Below are positions 12,269 through 24,459 of a stretch of 64,000 nt of DNA, piece after piece. Both the position numbers and the translations under genes were made by a program. How positions within the stretch are numbered: the stretch's first letter is position 1; each line of letters begins with the position of its first letter. Source of the DNA: Miscanthus floridulus (lineage: Eukaryota; Streptophyta; Magnoliopsida; Poales; Poaceae); contig NC_089587.1 in the NCBI RefSeq assembly GCF_019320115.1, positions 101,768,166-101,832,165 of the forward strand, read 5' to 3'. The notes beneath the pieces were generated by a model. The model saw nothing but the letters and a program-made list of their open reading frames with translations, was not told where the DNA came from and did no database searches.

Positions 12269-15174
12269 TCAAGGCTCGCCCTCTTCTCTAGGGTCGTGAG
12301 CTTCTCCTTGCCCCCCTAGCTTTAGTTCCCTTTCCTTCTCCACCTCAGCCAGAAAGGTCAAGGATCTGCTGGCGGGTCTCAACGTCCTTCTAGAGCAACT
12401 CATCCCGCTCCTTCCTAACCTTGGTGGCTTCCTCCTCGTCCTTCTACGACCTCGCCGATAGGGCCTCAAATGCCTTCTTAGCCTCATCAGCATCCCGACA
12501 GGCCTCGGCCACCCACGCTCGAAGATTGTCTGCCTCCTCAACAAGGGGAGTCTACTCGGCCACCCTCTACTAGGCTACGACAAGCTAAGCTATTACTTCC
12601 TCCTGTAGCCATGCCTCCTCGATGAGGTGGTCCTAGGCCTCCTTCTGTTGATGAAGGAACTATGATTTCCCCTGGCTGTGACCTATGAGGGACTGTAGGA
12701 AGATGATGGTCAGCATATAAAGAAGGATAAGGGCAAAAAGCAGGACCAAACAATATCTGGCCGGAGGGAACGACGATGTCGCGCAATGTGCCCATGGCAT
12801 GGATCAGGGCCTCAAGCACGGACGTGATCCCTACATCAAGGCTCTCCTGCTCCATGCTCTCGGTGACGTCGTCAAGGGTGAAAAGCATCAACACTGGATC
12901 CTCCAGAGTCATCCACTAGAGTAGGTGCTCACCCCATGTAGGCGAGCCGCTACCCACCGACGTCAGGGCTAGGGACGACTCTTCACCAGCTCCAAGTGCC
13001 ACCAATCCCTCTCGCTATGACATCCCCACCGGAACACCCCCTTCGGCGATGGAAGGGGTTAGCAGTGTAGACGCCGACCCCTCTCCTAGCACCATGACTC
13101 CTAGGGACCCCTCAGCTACGTCCCCCTCTGTTCGGCCCGTGCCAAGCGCCGTCACTTGGGCCACCAATGTCATACGTCGCTCTAGTGCCTAAGGTGTCAC
13201 TGCGGTTGCGCTCGGCTATGACTTGTCCGTCACAGCTGCTGCCACCTCCACTTGCATTGGTAGGGTTATGACCACTTGTGTCGCACCCACCATGGTTAGC
13301 GCCACAAGCGTGGTCGACAACCCTGTCTGCCCCATCATCGGCAGCGGTATTGTAGCCATCGTTGACTGCTCTATGTCCTCCAAAGGCGCCCCTTGATCCC
13401 CCTTGTCTATTTGTCCCACTGAGGGCACGGGCGCCACCATAGGCAGCACTTGACTGGCCGGCGACACAGTCACACTTGCGCCGCTCTTGCCCAAAATGGG
13501 TGCGACACCAGCCGATGGCTACCGCCTCAATTAGAGGGCGACACACTTTTTCGGCACCAGCGCTAAAGGATTACGCTGCCTGCCAACACTGCAAGGGACA
13601 AAAAGCATAAGTCACAATGAAATCTTACCAAAATAGGAAAAACAGAGGAACTAATAACTCACCTCAGCACCGTTGGGTGGCAGATGCGTTTGGGGGGTGA
13701 ACCCCTCGACCTCTGCTCTACCTCGTCGAAGCAAGGCAGTTTCGAGCCCACCCCCTACTCCTGGGCAAAGGGCCTCACTCCCCTTGGCTCTTGGGGCATG
13801 ATGGCGGAGCTGCCCACCTTCGTTGGCACCTCGGGCAGGATGGTAGAGCCGCCTGCCCCTGTTGGCTCCTAGGGAAGGCCGACGGTACGTCCTACCTCCA
13901 CTGGCTCCCCTGATGTACCCTCCCCTCCATGGAATGGAAAGGGTCCTAACGCCTGCAAGGACAAACTGATACCTGTTAGCACATCCTCGTTCTCTAGGTT
14001 GTCGCACTCAATGTCATTGGCTACATCATCATTGTCACCATCATCACCACTGTAAGTGTCCTCTACTTGTTCCCATGCCTGCAGCTTCCCCTACTTCTTC
14101 CTCTTCTTGTCCTCCTTCACCCTCCTCAGTCGCACACACTTGACATGATTCACCGTCCTCATGGCTGAATCCCTCAGCAACGACGGTGGGAGATCCATGG
14201 GGATGAGGTCCCTCAGCTGGTCCCACCCCTCTCAAAGTTAGTATCAAGGGGTTGGGAAATCGATTGAAAAGAAGGCAAGAGAAAGGGAAACTTATGAAGA
14301 CGACGTGGCCTGGCTTCAACCGCATTGGATGATGCCCCGACACTGTGTAAATGAAATCGAGGGGGGCACCCACGTCGTCCCACGAAGGCTCCATCACCTC
14401 CTTGATGGGTTGCATGATCTTGGAGTTGGGGAGTGTCCCCTCAGCGAGCGTCGTTCCATCGAATGACGCCTCAGGCGCCATCGCATATAGCGGGAGCGCA
14501 CTCGTCATCAACGGTGCCACCCTCCTTGCGTGGTATGCCCTGATAATGCCTGACCCCTTTAGGCCATTCTCCTTCAGGATGTGGATGGCAGCGATGTGGT
14601 CTCATATCTTCATCTTGTCCTTCTCCAGGATGCCCCACTTCCTCCATGGCTTTGGGGCCTCTTCGATCAGGCACTCGATGAACCCTGGTAGAGGAGCGGT
14701 GGTGTCGTTCTTGAGGTAGAACCACTACGAGTGCCACCCCTTGTTGGACATTCATAGCCACATCGATGGGTACTCGTCGATCCAATTGTTCTAGAGTTGG
14801 ATGTCAGCACACCCCATCGGCATGTGCAGCTCCTATCTGCGGCTCTTCTCCCTCTTCTTCTGGAGGGTGACAGCGAAGAAGTACCTCCACAAGTCAAAGT
14901 GGGGGCTGATCCCTAGGAATCCCTCGTATAGGGCGACGAACGCCGCCATGTGCTGGATCCCATTAGGACTGAGATGATGCAGCTCGATCTTGTAGTAGTG
15001 CAGCAGCCCCTGAAGAAATCTATGGGTGGGGGTCACAAACCCACGCTCATGGAAGTGGACGAATGACATGACATAGCCATCGGGCGGCAACAGCAAGTCC
15101 TCCTCATCGAGCAACAGCCACTCCTCGGTCGAGGTCTGCATGCAGAGAAGACCACGATAGACGAGGCCCTCCAT
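12269..15174 (-). pseudogene. Antisense ORF of a Tat-lineage retrotransposon (Transposase_28-like domain)
   Basis: The minus strand starts at 15174 and carries VHFHERGFVTPTHRFLQGLL, then YYKIELHHLSPNGIQHMAAF and FLGISPHFDLWRYFF. This is the signature of the plant protein family once named 'putative gypsy type transposon' (Transposase_28). A TAG near 14832 interrupts it, but the homologous frame goes on with KNDTTAPLPGFIECLIEEAP, GIIRAYHARRVAPLM and LAEGTLPNSKIMQPIKEVME to about 14300. Further minus-strand frames are fragmented. The ORF runs opposite to the LTR-defined direction of the host element and lies between pol and the 3' LTR, as additional antisense ORFs of Tat elements do. Its function is unknown. 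Confidence 0.72.
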
Positions 15175-16285
15175 GCACTAGAAGGTGATGTTAGAATGGC
15201 ACCATGGATCCATTAGAGGTGGGGGCGAATGGATGCAAGCTCACCGGCGGCGGAGATGCGAGGGTAGGAAACCTAAGTGATTGGCGGCGGTGGTCGCGGC
15301 TGTGGAGGCAAGGATGCAAGGTATGGAACCTAGGGTCTAACCCTTTGGTTTTATAGGGGCAATGGGTGCGAGAAAACCAATCGCCCACCTAGATCTCTAT
15401 GCCTACCACGATCTACCACCACATCTCACCGCGGGGCATGTGCATGCAACATGTGTCTGTTCCCTCAGAAAACTCGCTAGATGTTTCACCTTCCTAGATG
15501 GACCACGACTCGTCACAAGTAAAAGGAATACGGAGCTAAAAATGCTCCTATGGCCTGTCTAGGCCCAGGAGTTCTAAGGTTGGCCCATCAATGGATTCGA
15601 TAACTGCTTCGGGCACCCTAAGAGCGAGGGGCAGAACAAGATGGGCCCGCTAGCGGCCATCGCTCGGGCACACGAGCGCTGTAGGCATCTTGGCCCTTGT
15701 TTGAGTCTTGGTCGGATATGATCCATGGTTTTTCCTTGAAGAAAGACAGATAGCCCTCGAGACCAGTCGAATGGACCCAAGAACTATATGGATTGACCGC
15801 TGAGAATCTAGAGTTGGTCACCAGCTGACCCAAGCCGAATTCCCATAAATGGGATGCTAGGGCCCCACTCGAATTAACCCATTAACAGCTCACCGAGCAC
15901 CATGGCTCGTCCATAGAGGAAAATCATGGCACGGCTCAACTCCTCTAGTTGCAGAAACCACGCATGGGGTGACTATCCCAAAGACGAGCTGACCCTAGAC
16001 TGGACCCCCGCTACACGTGGGGGCTCGAGGAAAGTTGGACTTGCATGAAGACCGAACACACGGTTGTAGAACAACAGACCCCCATAGGGGTCAAAATTAG
16101 GAAAGACCTTTTCTGACCCACCAAATCTCATGGCTATACCCCCAAGGGGTCCGATCTCAACAAAAGGGAATCACCGTCCCCAGGTCGCGCTGTGGGCGAC
16201 AAAAAAAGGCCAAGGCCCTCAGAGTCCTCCCATTCAGAAAAGCCTCCGAAGGAGTATTCTACTCCTCCGTAGGCTCGGGGGCTAC
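15175..16285 (+). other. Tat-element region between antisense ORF and 3' LTR, with polypurine tract
   Basis: No ORF is supported. A repeat of the 10995-11140 block lies at about 15940-16065. The last bases before the LTR are GGCTCGGGGGCTAC (16272-16285), which serves as a polypurine tract candidate and orients the element to the plus strand. Confidence 0.55.
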
Positions 16286-16384
16286 TGTCTGGGACCAATA
16301 CTAGGTTACCCAAAGATTAGGAGTTAATGACCATCAACATTGATTCATTCAAGTGGTCCAGAGCAAGACTATAGCTCCAACCGA

Positions 16385-17190
16385 CCCCTAGGTGCGCAAG
16401 CTTCGCCTCGCCCGACCTCTAGGGGAGGGCTCCACCTCGCTCGACCCCTATGGGAGCGCTCTGCCTTACCCGACACTGAGACCGTGGGCTCTACCTCTCC
16501 CGACACCAAGGTCATGGACTCCACCTCGCCTGACCCCTGGGGGAGGGCTCCACCTCGCCTGACCCCTAGGGGAGGGCTCCACCTTGCCCAACCCATGGGG
16601 GAGGGCTCTGCCTCGCCCGAAACCCTAGGGAAGGGCTCCACCTCACCCGACATCGAGGCCACAGGTTTTGCCTCGCCCAACCCTGAGGTCGCGGTCTCCA
16701 CATCACTTGACCTCTTGAGGCAGGCTCTGCATTGCTCAACATCAAGGCCACGGGGTTCGTCTTGCCCGACCTCTGGGGGAGGGCTCTGCCTCACCCGACC
16801 CCGATGTCACAGGCTCTGCCTCGCCCGACCCTAAGGCCATGATCTCTGCCTCACCCAACCTCTGGGGATAGGCTCTGCCTCGCCCGACCCTGAGGTCATG
16901 GGCTCCACCTCGCCTAACCCCGAGGCCGTAGGCTCTGCCTTGCCCAACCCCAAGGTCATGGGATCCGCCTCGCCCAACCTCTTGGGCCAGGCTTCGCCTT
17001 GCCTGACCCTGAGGTCACGGGCTCCACCTCACCCGACCTCGAGGTCGCAGGTTCCGCCTCGCCTGACCCCAAGGTCACTTGCTCTGCCTCGCCTAACCTC
17101 TAGGGATAGGCTCCGCCTCGTTCGACCCTGAGGCTATGATCTCCGTCTCGCCCGACCCCTCAGATGCGGGCTCCATCTCGCCCGATGGGG
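16385..17190 (+). repeat. GC-rich minisatellite in the Tat LTR
   Basis: Roughly 20-25 degenerate units of 30-48 bases repeat the theme GGGCTCYGCCTCGCCCGACC followed by CCTGAGGTC or CCTAGGGGA. The array makes long open frames on both strands (for example 16340-16834 plus and 16794-16369 minus), which are artefacts of the repeat period and not genes. Confidence 0.88.
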
Positions 17191-17615
17191 TCCCATACCG
17201 CCACCAAGCATTCTAGGTCCAAGTGTTTGGGCCTGGGTTAAAACTTTGATGCTAAGGAAGAGACCGGCATGTCCCGGTATAACCCATGACCATGATGGGC
17301 TATGCCTAGGGATTCACATCAGGAACAGCGTTGGGCGTACCGGTGTTGTTCCGTCTAATCCTCGTACAAACACTGACAGGCACGTCGGTTCACCACGATG
17401 TCCGCCAAGACAGAGTGGAGCGCCGTGATCGGTAGATGATGCCTACGCATGGCGCCAGTGACGGACAAGACCATGATGTGGCACCATCCTTGTTGACATC
17501 TATAGTGTGGGCGGGGCCTGCATGAAGGAGAAGAAGGACCCGGTGACCCTGAGGGCCTTCGACTCTCTCTCATTCTTCTCTTTCCCTCCGCTGTAACCCG
17601 TGCTTTCCCTTGGCC

Positions 17616-17623
17616 TATAAAAG
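17616..17623 (+). promoter_or_regulatory. TATA box of the Tat LTR
   Basis: TATAAAAG lies in GGCCTATAAAAGGAAAAGCA, in the second half of the LTR. Transcription would start about 30 bases downstream, placing the U3/R border near 17650. The orientation agrees with the polypurine tract. Confidence 0.65.
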
Positions 17624-17983
17624 GAAAAGCAGGGTGCCACATGAAGGGCATCGCATCGATCCAGGCCAGACCTGATCGAACCATCATGAACCCATCAAAC
17701 CTCAAACTGATCAGAGCACAACTCAAGCACATGGCCGAGCAGCAACCGAGCTCTCGACACCCGTTCATTCTTTCGACCCGAGACTTGGGACCTGTTCTTG
17801 TCTCGCCCGTTTGTAACCCCTATTGCAAATTTTTCGTGCTAGTAACACGAGCAGCAGTGATGAACTAGACGTAGGGACATTCTGTCCGAACCAGTATAAA
17901 CCTCATGTCCTTTAAGCACACCATTCGAGCCAGACGCGCAATACTAGAAATTTACTCGTTGGTGGTAACTCAAAACACCGACA

Positions 17984-18703
17984 CCTAGTGGCCCTAACTT
18001 ATTAGACGAACCTTTGAAAGACTTCATTGTGAACCCTGCCGACCTTCCTAGGTTGTGGGTCAAGAGGCTAGCTACCTCGGGCAAAAGGGTAAATCATGGC
18101 TCATGGTGAAAGTGTACAACCTCTGTAGAGTGTAAAAACTGGTATATCAGCCATGCTCATGGTCACGAGCGGCCTTGAAACTCTTACGGAATAGATGATT
18201 ATTAATGGATAATTAATTGTTTATGTTATTCATTATTCATGTTTACCTGATCATGTGTTTATATGTGCTTACGATAAATTTGATGCTACTCAATTGTTAA
18301 AATTATGACTTATTAAAAGCTAATCGCAGTAAACCAGTGTCAACCTTTTGAGCTTCATAAACCCTATGTTATATTTGCTGAGTACAACATGTGCTCACCC
18401 TTGATATTTCCCCCACACCTCAGTCTGTAGTAAAGTTGCTCAGAAGATTGATGAGGACACAAAGGAGTTCCCAGAAGATTGATAGGAGTGCTACGCATAT
18501 GTTACCCCAGTCAGCCGTCCCTGTGAAGAATGGAGTCTGAAGATTAGTTTCCGTTCCGCTATACTATGATGCAAGTGTTAATTATAAGTATGTTTCTGCT
18601 ATAAAATATTGTTTCTGATATCCTCTATTCTGTTGTTGTATGTGTGGACTTCCTGGGTACACATATGACGAACCTGGTTTTGTCTTTAAAACGGGGTGTG
18701 ACA
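17984..18703 (+). mobile_element. LTR fragment interrupted by the Tat element
   Basis: The fragment is homologous to the end of the large LTRs at 51560-52125 and 57560-58125 and, on the minus strand, to 63272-64000 and 58126-58500. Shared landmarks are the stretch with AACCTTTGAAAG, GTGAAAGTGTACA, the GATATATCAGCC-like block and CCCCCACACCTCAG. It ends in GGGTGTGACA at 18703. Its 5' part is absent, because the Tat 3' LTR abuts at 17983. Confidence 0.8.
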
Positions 18704-20639
18704 ACTTCAAACTATAATTTGGAACCCATGGAGGGGGTAATTATAAACTAATAAATACTGAGACCCGTGACAATAAAATTCTAACAAAAAAATGAACACC
18801 CTCTATTTCTTATAAGCCGTATTAGCATTTGAGAAAATTTTTAAAGATATACTTTCACAATTATTTTATCTTATTACAGTATGTTACCAATTACTCAAAA
18901 ACCATGTCTTTCTGAAAGACATGTGAAATAGGAATATGTTAGTGCGCTCATCTTCTGCTTATCGTGGAAGTCTGGTCGTTCTTCATCGCTGCCTCGTTTG
19001 GACTGACTCATATGCAAAACACAGTGAGCTGCCTAGTTTGGACTGACTCATATGCAAAACACTGTGCAATCCGACTTGATTTATGGATGGTCGAGGAAGG
19101 GAGGAGGAAGAAGGAAAACACGGGAAAATGAATGCAGAGATTTGGATGGCATCATCCATCATGGTTTACTTTGATGGGATACTTGTGAAACGAAAAAACC
19201 GGAGAAACCTTTCAACCAATGACTCGTCATTGCTGTAGTTTGGCTGCTTTTCCTTATCAAGGAGCTAGGATGTTCCATAGTTTAGGATTGCTCTTGCTTG
19301 CCGGATTAATGGCTAATTTTAAACTTTCTTGTTCTATTCTTAAGCTGGTGGCCGAGGTCAAGCTCCCCTTTTGAATTTGTGTTTTCTTGTGGAGGTCGGT
19401 GTTAAATTCCTGCTCTTGTCCGGTGCCTTTGTGCGCTTGGGTTTGTCAAGGCGTGGAGCACTGGAGTCGTGCCTTGGAGTGAATGATCTTTTCATTTTCT
19501 CCGCGGTCCTTGTCACCATTGTGTATTTATACTCCAACTATCTGTGACGAGCGCTTTACGTTGCCGATTCTTCTCCCTGACAATTTTCCATTCAAAATCC
19601 GCTTATCACATGATATTTTTCGGAAGACTACTCTTCTACACATGCATGGACAAAAGTAAGTCCCCTTTAGATAACCGGAATTCATTTTCACGCCATATTG
19701 CAGAAATGGCCATCACAGCGGTCCGTACCCCTCCAGAATCAAGGAGTGTGGAATTACGAATCAAGGCCTATTTGGAGGGACACGGTGCAGCTTTCGCTTC
19801 GGTTCCGGTACTATAGTAGAGTTGTTGGAGTCCCAAAACATGAATCTTCCGACTCCTCCACTTTTGCATTAATAGTTTGCCGGAACTAGAGTTGTTTTAT
19901 TCTACGCTGGAGTGCGCTACAGTATGGTAAACTATATGTGCTTCGACTTGGGTGTACATCAGGTATGCAATGATCTCCACCTCCACCTGATCCACCTGGA
20001 TTTTCCCCAAGATCTTTGTTGTTTGAACCAACTTTGGAGTAGGCGCAATCCCCATTTTCGACCATAATAATTAATCATATTTTCCACATAGTTTATTTTT
20101 TTAGACTCTGTTGCACCCTAACATCCAGCTGAAATATGCCATAGAACATTGACATTGAGACGATCAGACGACTCCAGGAGGCACTATGGTTCCTCGAAGT
20201 CCCCCATCAATATTAAAAATATACAATCTACACCCTAGCCTATTAGAATCATGTAGTAGTTATGTTGATGGCCCATGTCGCATGTGTGGCTATAGTTAAT
20301 GGGTTTAGTACTACATTAGAAGTTTAGGAGGGCTAGGACCAGCTTATAATCCTTGTCGTTCCAAACAAGCACCTCTAGGTTAACCCTTTTACATAAAGCA
20401 AGGACAAAAATATAAGAGAGGCGCTATACGTATCCTTGTCATTCCAAACAAGCACCTTCGTCGTTGTCAGTCACCAACAGAAGGCACATGCCACCTTAAG
20501 CTCTGGTGCTCACCTTCACATCAGCACCAGAGTTTTTTTGGTGCACACAGAAAATGGCCAACAACATTCGCACACAGAAAACGGCCAACAACATTCAGAC
20601 CAGGTGCCACCCCACCTTAAGAGCACTAACCTTCTCTCA
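18704..20639. other. Anonymous flank left of the composite CACTA element (copy B)
   Basis: It is equivalent to 104-2025. No gene is supported. The last three bases, TCA (20637-20639), are the left half of the CACTA target duplication. Confidence 0.6.
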
Positions 20640-21160
20640 CACTATCCCAGATTAGGACAATACTGTCGGTTCAAAACACCCCATCACTGTCGGATTTTAA
20701 ACCGGCATAACCATATCGGCAGTGACGAGGGTCAGCTATCACTGTTGGTTCCTACAAACCGGCAGTGTTCTGCAACTTCACTGCCGGTTCTTTACACAAC
20801 CCGGCAGAGTTCAGTTCCACCAACACTGCCGGTTCATGAGATCACTCGGCAGTGTAACCACGAACATCACTGTCGGTTTGTGTTTTAACCGGCAGTGTCG
20901 TCGTAACTAGCACTATCGGTTTGTGACAAGACCCGACAGTGATGGCTAAGCCAACGCTACCGGTTTGTGGCTCAAGCCAGCAGTGCCATCTTGGCCATCA
21001 CTGCCGGCAGTGATGGTTACGTCAACACTACCGATTTGTGACAAGACCCGACAGTGATGGCTAAGAAAACGCTGCCGGTTTGTGGCTCAAGCCGGCAGTG
21101 CCATCTTGGCCATCACTGTCAGTTTGTTGCTAACTGGCAGTGATGGCCCGTTCTCATTTT
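20640..21160. repeat. CACTA subterminal palindromic repeats, left end
   Basis: These are the same hairpin-forming repeats as at 2026-2545, in copy B. Many pairs are better matched here (for example GCCGGTTCTTTACACAACCC near 20784). Confidence 0.9.
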
Positions 21161-21277
21161 ATTGTTTTATAATTTATTTTAATTTATATTTTTTCGTGGA
21201 ATCGGGTTTCGCTTTATATACGCTACGTAGACAACAGGTCCATCAATATTAAACATTACAAATGTTACGGTTACAGT

Positions 21278-22275
21278 TCAAATGTTCTTATCAAGATCTT
21301 GATCCCTCAAAATAAAAAAGAAATTATTCGATAAGATGAAGCATGCTTCTCGGACTTATAATAATAATCTAGCGAGCCGCTCTGGGCCATACTGGTCCTT
21401 GAACTTCACGGATTGTGCAATAGAAAATACTCCATCTTTTTTCAACACCTCGACTAAGATGAATTTTGCCGGCTCCGATTGCAGTGCGATGATCTCCATA
21501 TCTAACAGTGTTTTGTGGTTATATTTCTTGCGCTGTCGTTCAAAAAAGTTGATATCCAAAGAGGAATCAGTAAATCATTTTGTTGAATTATTAACAGACA
21601 TAAATGAAATGTGGATTATACACACCAACTTATCTGTTTTTTCTGATTTCCAGCCAATGTAGCGAAGCATTGCCCACATTACATAAAACCCACATTCATT
21701 GTTTCCTGCCGACTGTTTTAGGTACTTCCTCTCCATTTCGACAACCATGAATGGGACCTGCGTCCCACCGATATGTCTTCTTCAAACACTGTGCAACATT
21801 AAAAGGAGAAACTTTAGAAAGCGGTATATGTGATTAGAAAATAATATGTTATTAGGATCGCTTACTAATTCAGCACTGTCACCAGTGCATCCAAATGATG
21901 AAATGGTTTTTTCTTCGAGTCCCACACCTCAATTAGATTTTTAGCAAGATTGACATAAATGAAGACAAAATGGTTGCTACAATTATAGAATCCTAATTAT
22001 CGAATAATCTTTAAAAAAAGAAGTAAAAAATTAAAAGTCGAGAACACATACTCGCAGTTGTAGGCTAGAAGTATGAGAGTTTTCTTCTTCATCTTGAATT
22101 CATCGAAAACAATAATTAATCTCTCTTTCAGCTCTTCAACGTCACATCCATGGAGGCCTAAACATGTCTTCTCATTGACTCGCAAGGGCTCTAAGAAGCC
22201 TATGTTATCCCATTTGCTTTTTAGTATCCAAAATTTTGCTATACACCTACATAAAACCATGGAAAGTGCTCAAAA
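21278..22275 (-). pseudogene. Ulp1-like peptidase 3' exons, copy B (detached)
   Basis: This is equivalent to 2664-3660. The catalytic Cys block reads NNECGFYVMW with the expected Gly, and WDNIGFLEPLRVNEK is open. The His and Asp exon reads as in copy A. It is cut off from the upstream exons by the Tat fragment at 22333, so it can no longer be spliced to the rest of its gene without crossing 2.1 kb of foreign DNA and a second exon set. Oddly, this detached copy has fewer inactivating changes than the in-place copy at 24520-25613. Confidence 0.72.
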
Positions 22276-22332
22276 GTTAACAATTTATGTCTTGAGAGAG
22301 TAGTTAATTGTAATATCGTGCATGTAGGGTAC

Positions 22333-24459
22333 TCTGACCAGGCGCCTACAAGCTCAAGACCATTGACGGTGGGGACCATACGTCATCACGGAGGTGCTCC
22401 GACCAGGCGCCTACAAGCTCAAGACCATCAACGGTGAAGGCTTCATCAATGCCTAGAACATCGAGCAGCTACATCGCTTTTACCCTTAATATACACAAAC
22501 TTTCTCTTATCAGTTCCGCTATTGACTCCCCAACCTTTAGTGACACCTGACTCCAGCAACGGCAAGGGGTCAGGCCTCACTCGGGGGCTAATAAAAGCAT
22601 ATCTATCCAGTAGACACACTCTACATTCCACCCTTTCTCACGATTAAGACCTAGAAGCGAAGTTTGCGGAAACAAATGCTGGGTAAAACTGGTCGGACTG
22701 CGAGAAACCTACACCATGGCGGCTACGATGTCTTTGATCACTAGCGTGATCAGAGTTTTTTTCCACACCCTGGGCTTTTTTGCCTTAGCCACGGAAAGAG
22801 TCAGTACACGTTTAAGAGTCTATCCGCCTGGCAAACATTCTCTATGCTTGACCCTCTCCCATGTTGAGACCTAGAAGCTAGGGTTGCGGAAATGAACGCT
22901 GAGTAAAATTGGCCGGACTGCAAGAAACCTACGCATCGGTGGCTACGGTGTTTTTTGCTCACCAGCGTGATCAGAGTTTGTTTACCAGCACCCTAGGCTT
23001 TATGGCCTTAACGACAGAAGGGGTCGAAACGCACTAACCTTTTTATATGAAAAGGGGAGAAGGGCTCAAAATCTATTAGGCCATAACAAAATTTAAGAGT
23101 TTGTCCATTTATTACAAGTTCGCCGCATGGCTCATCTGCCTAACTAAATTCTTGGGGGGATGATCTCATCCTCTATCTCCATAGGAAAGCCCTATGTTAG
23201 CAAGTCACACAAGTTGATCAGATGGCTTGGCCGCTGTCGAGAGATGGGTAAGGAGCAGTAGAATACCCCATGTGGGTTTTTCTAAATCTGTCACGAATGA
23301 TGGACCCAGATTCCACTCGAACATATCCGGTAAGAGCTCCCCGAACCCATCACTCATGCCATCAAGGTAAATCCTATGCCAATGGGTCACCCAAGTCGAT
23401 CGAACGGCTCGAAATTGCTATCGAGAGATGGGTCACCCTTAATTTACGTATGTTTTCTCTTATTGATTTCGCTATCGAGCCCCGACCCCAGCAATGACAA
23501 GGGGTCGGGCCTCACTCGGGGACTAGCAAGAGTGTCTATTTGGTAGACATTCTCTATGCCCGACCCCTTTTTATCACACTAAAATCTAGAGGCACGGTGT
23601 GCGGAAACAAACTCTGAGTAAATCTGGTTGGATCGCAAGAAATCTACGCCCCAGCAGCTATGGCATTTTTGCTCACCAGTGTGATCAGAGGTTTTATACC
23701 TGCACCCCAAGCTTTAGCCTTTGCCTTCCCAGGAAGGGTTCAAAGGGCCCCACCTATGGAATCTCCATCGAGGAGAGGCCAACAGGTCACCCAAGTCAAT
23801 CGGACGGCTTGGGCCGCTGCCGAGAGATGGGTAAGGAGCAGTGGGATGCCCCATGCTGGTTACGCCAACTCCATCATGAATGATGGATCTAGACCCCACA
23901 TGGACATATCCGGTAAGAGCTCTCCAAACCCATTATTCGAGCCATCAAGGTAACTTTACCAACCCACATTTATTTTCTAGTGCATGATCATTCATTCATC
24001 CATTATCATGCATGCATTCATACATTCATTCAAACATTCATTCATACAATCATTCATACATTCATCCCATACATCCAAGCATCACATATGCAATTGCTGC
24101 AGCACAACGCTTTGTGTCACGTCATGAAGCGGTAGTGGTCTCATTTGATATGAGCGGTGATTGACTGAGGTTTGAAGGCCAGCCCGCAAAGGGCTCAAGG
24201 CTGCCTCGCGTCAAACAGAGCTAGGGGAGAAAAACATAGATGAGCCCTAGCAGCCCTTGTCCGAACCCGCTCAGAAGTGGATAGGGACATTTCGATCTTT
24301 CTCGTTCGATCCTAACCTCAAGCCAAGCCCATAGAATCTCCATCATGGAGAGGCCAGGTGGCCACCTGAGTTAGTCTCTAGAATGACTTAGGCATCTACC
24401 GGAAGGCAGGTTAAGGAGCAGTGGAATGCCACATGAGGGTTGCGTCAATAGCTCAGCCC
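22333..24459 (+). mobile_element. Tat-lineage retrotransposon fragment inside the CACTA element
   Basis: The fragment begins at the same base as in copy A (after GGGTAC), with the pol C-terminus (22333-22489), and holds the 3' noncoding repeats. It ends at GCTCAGCCC where CACTA sequence resumes. It has no LTR and no target duplication at either side, so it came in by recombination or repair and not by integration. The ATGCA empty site of the copy A solo LTR is at 24008-24012. Confidence 0.85.

Larger units (their letters stand above)
16286..17983 (+). mobile_element. 3' LTR of the Tat-lineage Ty3/gypsy element
   Basis: The LTR runs from TGTCTGGGACC to AACACCGACA (1.70 kb). It is preceded by a G-rich tract and followed directly by sequence of another LTR, which it interrupts (compare AATGGCCCTAACTTGTTAGA on the minus strand near 58470). 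The 5-bp duplication cannot be tested because the 5' LTR is not in the window. The LTR holds a minisatellite and a TATA box. Confidence 0.8.
18601..24459 (+). repeat. Large direct duplication, copy B
   Basis: The copy matches 1-5400 and then 10060-10511 without the solo LTR. The offset starts at 18600 and becomes 18614 by the CACTA terminus. It ends at a sharp switch (24459/24460) from Tat sequence into CACTA sequence equivalent to position 2736. Confidence 0.93.

Noticed and set aside
16340..16834. 164-codon frame with repeated Pro/Ser/Arg motifs, and the 141-codon frame opposite
   Set aside because: Both come from the period of a GC-rich minisatellite in an LTR.
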